64,000 nucleotides of DNA from Candidatus Proximibacter danicus (GTDB lineage: Bacteria; Pseudomonadota; Gammaproteobacteria; Burkholderiales; Rhodocyclaceae). A model generated the notes under the pieces. The model did no database searches. It saw nothing but the letters and a program-made list of their open reading frames with translations, and was not told the DNA's origin. The DNA is taken from contig JADJUC010000013.1 of NCBI GenBank assembly GCA_016710885.1, positions 1 through 64,000 of the forward strand, in the 5' to 3' direction. Positions 59,335-64,000 of this stretch are shown piece by piece. Every line of letters begins with the position of its first letter. Position 1 is the first letter of the stretch. The position numbers and the translations under genes are program-made.

Positions 59335-61626
59335 ATGAGCGCACCCACCTCCCGCAAGATTGTCTCGATCAACGCAACTTCCCGCGACCGCAGCCCAGGG
59401 TTGCGTGTGGTCAATGACAGCCTGGAGCAACTCGGCGAAGCACTTTGCCGCTGGCTGGCTGATATCCGCGCGCCGATTGCCGAGGAATTGTTTCTCCTCG
59501 CCGATGGAACACGCGAACGCTTGCTGCAGACCCGCTATCTCGATCTGCGTCAGGACATTGAGCGCGACTGGGTGCAGGTCATCGAAGCCTTCCGCCACAG
59601 CTTCGCGGAAAGCCGGCGGAAACCTGCCAGCAGTTCTGCAAGCACGCTGGAAGTGCCGGATTTTGATGGCTTGCAACTGGTTGGCGACGAGGAGCTTTCC
59701 GAGCGTATCGTGGTCAGGGAATTTGCCGCACAGCTCGCCGAAACCTGCGACAACGAACTGTATCCGCTCGACCGCCGCGTTGCTGCCTTGCTCGGGCACG
59801 ATGAGCCTGTCGAGGGCGAAAACCCCCTGGCGCCCGGAAACCTCTGCCAGTCGCTCGCCGACGCATCGGCTGCGCTGGGGCTCGACGCCAAAACCCGACT
59901 CCTTCTGCTACGCCGGATAGAGCGCCATTTGCACCAGGCATTGCCCGGCATGTATCGCGAAATCAACGCCGAACTGATAGAGCGGGGCATCCTGCCTGAC
60001 CTCAAACGTGACTACCGCCGCAACAACAGCGCCAGCGCCACAAGTACTGCTACTACCGCCGCCGCTGGAAACGCGATTGTCGCTGCCTTGCAGACGGCAG
60101 CCGAAGCCCTCCCGGCTGGCACGGGCGATCTTCTCGGCGCCATGCAACGCATCGCTGCGGCACGCAGCCCGGGCGGATTTTTTGGTGGCGCTGCTGTTGG
60201 CGCTACTGACATCTCTCCGGCCAGCGCCGCCATCGGCGATAGCAACAATCTGGTCAACGTCCCGATCAACGCGGCCAGCATCAGCCACGCCTTCCTGGCC
60301 TCGCTGAACGAGGTGCAGCACACCCCATGGCAGCCAGGCGCCGGCATTGCGATGAACCAGGTGCAGCAGGTACGTGACTCTGCGGCTGCACAGCAGGTCA
60401 CCCCACTGGAATCGGTAACGATCGACATCGTTGCCATGCTCTTCGACTTCATCTTCAACGATGACGAGTTGCCAGCCTCGGTCAAATCGCTGATCGGGCA
60501 ATTGCAGATCCCGGTACTCAAGGTCGCAATGCTCGACAGCAGCTTCTTCGCCAATCGCCAGCATCCGGCGCGCCGCTTTCTTGACGGCATCACCGGCATC
60601 GCGTTGCACTGGGGCGCAGGCAGCCACGAGGACGATCCCTTCCAGCACAAGCTGGCGACGCTCGTCAGCCGCATCCAGAACGAGTTCGAAACCAACGTCG
60701 AGATCTTTGGCGAAGCCATCACCGAACTGGAAGGGTTCGTCACCGACTGCGAAGCCGAAGCGGCGTCGACGCTGAACGTTGCGGCAGAAGCAGTCAGTCG
60801 TCGGGAGATCGAAGACGCCGCCTGGGAACGTGCGCGGGAAGCCATGCAGCCTGTGTTGCAGAAGGAGATCCCCGAAGCCGTCGCCAATTTTCTAAGCGAA
60901 CACTGGACCGCCCTGTTGCAACAAACGGCACTGAAATGCGAAAACGAGTCGGCAACCTGGCAAGAAGCACTGGATGTCGCCGACCAACTGGTCTGGAGCG
61001 TCGCCGCCAAGACCGATGCAGACGAACGCCTGCGTCTGATCAGCTCCCTTCCCATGCTGCTGGCACGCATCAATGCCGGCCTCAACCGAGTCGGCACTTC
61101 CCAGGAAGAACGCAATACCTTCTTCGATTCTCTGGTTTCGCTTCATGCCTCGGCTCTCAAAGGGTCGCTGACCCAGGCAGAAGCTCCATCCGTGCCCCCT
61201 GTTGCGGCGGACACCGCAGCGACGGCGGTAATGGCATTCACGCCTTACGCTGCCAGCGAAGGCGACCTGCTCGTTACGCGCCGGATAGAAGAAGGCGTCC
61301 TTATCGAAGAAGTTGTTCTGGTCGGAGCCCCGCCCATGCGTCGCGCCCGCGATCACGATGCACTGGAGCAGGTGCAAGGGCTGAAACGCGGCGACTGGGT
61401 CGATTTCATCGATACCGAAGGCAACAACACCCGCGAACGCCTGAACTGGGTCAGTCCGCAGAAAGGCATCCTGGTCTTTTCGAATCACCGTGCGGCCAAG
61501 GCCATCTCGATCTCGCCCGACGCCCTCGCCCGCCAAATCCGCGACGGCGCGGCTTGCATCGTCGAAACCAGCTCGGTCTTCGATAAGGCGCTGGACGGCG
61601 TCATGCATTCGCTCAACGCCGCCTGA
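59335..61626 (+). CDS. DUF1631 family protein, full-length paralogue
   Basis: This 763-residue cytosolic protein starts nine bases after the previous gene, with AGGAAACC before the ATG, so the pair is an operon. It has the complete DUF1631 layout: an N-terminal part (LCRWLADIRAPIAEELFLLA, RLLLLRRIERHLHQALPGMY), an Ala/Thr-rich linker, and the core DIVAMLFDFIFNDDELPASV and MLDSSFFANRQHPARRFLDG. The C-terminal domain has LKRGDWVDFIDTEGNNTRER and NWVSPQKGILVFSNHRAAK. It is clearly paralogous to its neighbour. No classical PilZ RxxxR plus [DN]xSxxG pair is seen, so direct c-di-GMP binding cannot be claimed. Confidence 0.88.
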   Translation: MSAPTSRKIVSINATSRDRSPGLRVVNDSLEQLGEALCRWLADIRAPIAEELFLLADGTRERLLQTRYLDLRQDIERDWVQVIEAFRHSFAESRRKPASSSASTLEVPDFDGLQLVGDEELSERIVVREFAAQLAETCDNELYPLDRRVAALLGHDEPVEGENPLAPGNLCQSLADASAALGLDAKTRLLLLRRIERHLHQALPGMYREINAELIERGILPDLKRDYRRNNSASATSTATTAAAGNAIVAALQTAAEALPAGTGDLLGAMQRIAAARSPGGFFGGAAVGATDISPASAAIGDSNNLVNVPINAASISHAFLASLNEVQHTPWQPGAGIAMNQVQQVRDSAAAQQVTPLESVTIDIVAMLFDFIFNDDELPASVKSLIGQLQIPVLKVAMLDSSFFANRQHPARRFLDGITGIALHWGAGSHEDDPFQHKLATLVSRIQNEFETNVEIFGEAITELEGFVTDCEAEAASTLNVAAEAVSRREIEDAAWERAREAMQPVLQKEIPEAVANFLSEHWTALLQQTALKCENESATWQEALDVADQLVWSVAAKTDADERLRLISSLPMLLARINAGLNRVGTSQEERNTFFDSLVSLHASALKGSLTQAEAPSVPPVAADTAATAVMAFTPYAASEGDLLVTRRIEEGVLIEEVVLVGAPPMRRARDHDALEQVQGLKRGDWVDFIDTEGNNTRERLNWVSPQKGILVFSNHRAAKAISISPDALARQIRDGAACIVETSSVFDKALDGVMHSLNAA

Positions 61627-61803
61627 AACGACTTTTTGCACCGGGGTTCTCTGCCACTCTGCGGCAAGCCTACTCGGAAGGGGCTTGCCGTTTTTTGCGT
61701 GCCGGCTGCCGTCCGCCTTGCAGCGCCATTTCCCCCGCTGGCTGCAAACGCGAATAATCTCTCCTTGCTGCCACATGCACGGCACGCACTACAGGAGCCC
61801 TCC

Positions 61804-62223
61804 ATGAAACAGACCATCAGCTTCGTCACCCTCGGCGTGCGCAACCTCGCGCACAGCCGGGCCTTCTACCATGCGCTTGGCTGGCAAGAATCTACCGCTA
61901 GCCAGGAGGCCGTTGCCTTCTTCCAGGCTGGCAGCGTCGCCTTCGCGCTGTTCGGCCGTGAGGCGCTGGCCGAGGATGCCACCGTCTCACCCGAAGGTAG
62001 CGGCTCGCTGCCTTGACGCTGGCCCACAACGTGGCCAGCGAAGCGGCAAGACACCGCGCTGGCAGAAGCTGTGGCCGCTGGCGCCAGCCTCGTACGCCGC
62101 GGCGAACGCGCCCCCTGGGGCGGCTACCGCGGCTACTTCGCCGACCCGGACGGGTTCCTGTGGGAAATCTGCTTCAACCCCGTCTTCGCGATGGATGAAA
62201 CAGGCGCCGTTCGCTTGCCATAA
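61804..62223 (+). CDS. VOC/glyoxalase-like protein, frameshifted
   Basis: The N-terminal part starts at ATG 61804: MKQTISFVTLGVRNLAHSRA, then FYHALGWQESTASQEAVAFF. The C-terminal part, in another frame, reads AVAAGASLVRRGERAPWGGY and RGYFADPDGFLWEICFNP, the metal-binding Glu region of the VOC superfamily. Two indels (about 62013 and 62050) separate them, near LTLAHNVASEAA. The full protein would be about 140 residues. It is a paired beta-alpha-beta-beta-beta fold; substrate unknown. Confidence 0.8.
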
Positions 62224-62293
62224 GTGGTCTCGCTGCCGCGCAGGCGGCACCAAAGGAGCGCTTGCATTCCCACACACTTTCCGGAACAATAAC

Positions 62294-62303
62294 CAAGCGC
62301 TTG
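62294..62303. promoter_or_regulatory. Palindrome upstream of fadH, candidate operator
   Basis: CAAGCGCTTG is a perfect 10-base palindrome about 40 bases before the fadH start. It is followed by an AT-rich TTAATTAATAAT that could hold a -10. It may be the site of a TetR-type fatty-acid regulator; the protein is not identified. Confidence 0.35.
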
Positions 62304-62343
62304 CTTGCTTAATTAATAATCAGATCATTCCGGAGACCCGCTC

Positions 62344-64000
62344 ATGAACCAAGCACCCTACCCGCACCTGCTCGCCCCGCTCGACCTGGGCTTTACTACG
62401 CTCAGGAACCGCGCGCTGATGGGCTCGATGCACACCGGGCTGGAGGAAGTTAAGAACGGCTTCGAGCGCATGGCGGCCTTCTACGCCGAGCGCGCCCGTG
62501 GCGGTGCCGGCCTCATGGTCACCGGCGGTTTTTCGCCAAACCTGGCCGGCCGCGTCTATCACTTCGGTTCACAGCTTTCGTTTCCCTGGCAGGTGGGCAA
62601 GCACCGCCTGATCACCGAGGCCGTACACACGGAAGGCGGCAAGATCGCGCTGCAGATTCTGCATACCGGCCGCTACGGCTACCACCCGCTCAACGTGGCG
62701 CCCTCGAAGCTGCGTGCGCCGATCAACCGCTTTACACCGCGTGCGCTGACGCAATGGGGCATCCGCAAGACCATCGCCGACTACGCACGCTGTGCACGTC
62801 TGGCGCAGAAGGCCGGCTACGACGGCGTCGAGATCATGGGCTCCGAGGGTTACCTGATCAACCAGTTCATCGCGCCGCAGACCAACCAGCGCACCGACCA
62901 GTGGGGTGGCCCGTTCGAGAACCGTATCCGCTTCGCCGTCGAAACCGTGAAGGCGACGCGCGAGAAAGTCGGGCCGAACTTCATCATCATCTTCCGCCTG
63001 TCGATGCTCGACCTGGTCGAGGGCGGCAGCAGCTGGGACGAAGTTGCGGCTCTGGCCAAGGCCATCGAGGCGGCCGGCGCGACCATCATCAACACCGGCA
63101 TCGGCTGGCACGAAGCGCGCATCCCGACCATTGCCACGATGGTGCCGCGCGCCGCCTTCGCCTGGGTGACCAAACGCCTGATGGGCGAGGTGAGCATTCC
63201 GCTGATCACCACCAACCGCATCAATACGCCGGAAGTGGCCGAGGACGTGCTCGCCTCGGGCTGCGCCGACATGGTGTCGATGGCCCGCCCCTTCCTTGCC
63301 GATGCCGATTTCGTGAACAAGGCGGCCGCCAACCGGGGCGACGAGATCAACACCTGCATCGCCTGCAACCAGGCCTGCCTGGACCACATCTTCAACGGCA
63401 AGCTGACTTCCTGCCTGGTCAATCCGCGCGCCTGCCACGAAACGACACTGACGATCACGAAAGCCGAGTTTCCGAAAAAGGTCGCCGTCGTCGGTGCCGG
63501 CCCGGCTGGCATGGCCTGCGCCACCACCGCGGCCGAGCGCGGCCATGAGGTGACACTGTTCGATGCGGCCGACCGCATCGGCGGCCAGTTCAACATCGCC
63601 AAGCAAATTCCCGGCAAGGAAGATTTCAACGAGACGCTGCGCTACTTCGGCCGCCGCATCCAGACCACCGGCGTCAAGCTGCAGCTCAACACCCGTGCTG
63701 ACGCTGAGGCGTTGAAGGCCGGCGGCTTCGACCATGTCGTGCTGGCCACCGGCATCACGCCGCGCATGCCGCCGATCCCGGGTATCGAAAGCGACAGCAT
63801 GAGGGATCGGGTCGCCAGCTACCTCGACATCATTGAAGGCCGCAAGGTGGCCGGGAAATCGGTGGCGATCATCGGCGCCGGCGGCATCGGTTTCGATATC
63901 GGCGAATTCCTCACCCACTCGCACGACGAGCGCAGTGAGGCGGAGCGTTTCAACAGCGAATGGGGGATCGACACCAGCTACGCCCACCGTGGCGGCCTCA
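62344..64000 (+). CDS. fadH: 2,4-dienoyl-CoA reductase (NADPH), 3' end outside window
   Basis: At least 552 residues are visible; the gene runs off the window end. The N-terminal FMN barrel (old yellow enzyme type) has LRNRALMGSMHTGLEE, QILHTGRYGYHPL, GYDGVEIMGSEGYLINQFI, and SMARPFLADADFV. The [4Fe-4S] site is CIACNQACLDHIF...CLVNPRAC. The FAD/NADPH part begins KVAVVGAGPAGMACATTAAE and later VAIIGAGGIGFDIGEF. This is the order of E. coli FadH, which reduces 2,4-dienoyl-CoA during degradation of unsaturated fatty acids. It fits the fadD, SDR and storage-lipid genes nearby. Confidence 0.93.
   Translation, partial: MNQAPYPHLLAPLDLGFTTLRNRALMGSMHTGLEEVKNGFERMAAFYAERARGGAGLMVTGGFSPNLAGRVYHFGSQLSFPWQVGKHRLITEAVHTEGGKIALQILHTGRYGYHPLNVAPSKLRAPINRFTPRALTQWGIRKTIADYARCARLAQKAGYDGVEIMGSEGYLINQFIAPQTNQRTDQWGGPFENRIRFAVETVKATREKVGPNFIIIFRLSMLDLVEGGSSWDEVAALAKAIEAAGATIINTGIGWHEARIPTIATMVPRAAFAWVTKRLMGEVSIPLITTNRINTPEVAEDVLASGCADMVSMARPFLADADFVNKAAANRGDEINTCIACNQACLDHIFNGKLTSCLVNPRACHETTLTITKAEFPKKVAVVGAGPAGMACATTAAERGHEVTLFDAADRIGGQFNIAKQIPGKEDFNETLRYFGRRIQTTGVKLQLNTRADAEALKAGGFDHVVLATGITPRMPPIPGIESDSMRDRVASYLDIIEGRKVAGKSVAIIGAGGIGFDIGEFLTHSHDERSEAERFNSEWGIDTSYAHRGGL

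Noticed and set aside
62569..63987. 472-residue minus-strand open frame at the right end
   Set aside because: The plus strand codes for FadH with clear FMN, FeS and FAD motifs, so this is a shadow.

Overview
The window looks like chromosome of a Betaproteobacterium, most likely Rhodocyclales (Dechloromonas/Azonexus/Zoogloea-like). This rests on a cbb3 oxidase locus with FNR/Anr boxes, polyhydroxyalkanoate and wax-ester/DGAT genes side by side, a fimT-pilVWX-pilY1-pilE minor pilin operon, a ribF-ileS-lspA-fkpB-ispH block and a class I cyclic-di-GMP riboswitch. Species cannot be fixed from the sequence alone.

Layout. 1-4930: remains of a surface-polysaccharide locus (membrane protein, glycosyltransferases, a methyltransferase), every gene broken by several frameshifts. 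4955-7266: an IS1380-like transposase remnant cut at its N-terminus by an IS3-family element. 7539-11940: an integron gene-cassette array with nine recognisable attC sites and nine cassette genes, but no integrase in the window. Most cassette products are small membrane proteins of unknown function. 12082-21507: fadD, a CBS-domain protein, an AddA/AddB helicase-nuclease pair, a truncated ferredoxin gene and a lytic transglycosylase. 22040-30373: trxA, rho, rpmE, an ArnT-like glycosyltransferase, orn, an M48 protease, rsgA, a PHA-granule protein and a WS/DGAT acyltransferase. 30440-38653: ccoH(fixH), ccoG, ccoNOQP, ccoS and ccoI, with two FNR-type boxes and a possible small RNA between ccoS and ccoN. 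38730-50052: a short-chain dehydrogenase, tRNA-Thr, the minor pilin/PilY1 operon, a TonB-C-like protein and ispH. 50061-57563: fkpB, lspA, ileS, ribF, amiC, tsaE and queG. 57567-61626: a promoter, a c-di-GMP-I riboswitch and two tandem DUF1631-family genes. 61804-64000: a VOC/glyoxalase-like gene and the start of a 2,4-dienoyl-CoA reductase (FadH).

How the genes work together. The cco block builds and matures the high-affinity cytochrome cbb3 oxidase and is probably switched on by FNR/Anr at low oxygen. The pilin block builds the type IV pilus tip and priming complex. The riboswitch puts the DUF1631 pair under c-di-GMP, the messenger that usually also governs pili and biofilm. fadD, the SDR, FadH, the PHA protein and WS/DGAT point to active fatty-acid and storage-lipid metabolism.

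Quality warning. Many conserved housekeeping genes (ileS, ispH, amiC, queG, pilE, fimT, the SDR, lspA) carry single-base frameshifts, mostly one extra base in a short homopolymer. Two places (20544 and 56557) look like deletion junctions that remove the ends of adjacent genes. These are more likely sequencing or assembly errors than biology, so genes are given with their reconstructed spans.
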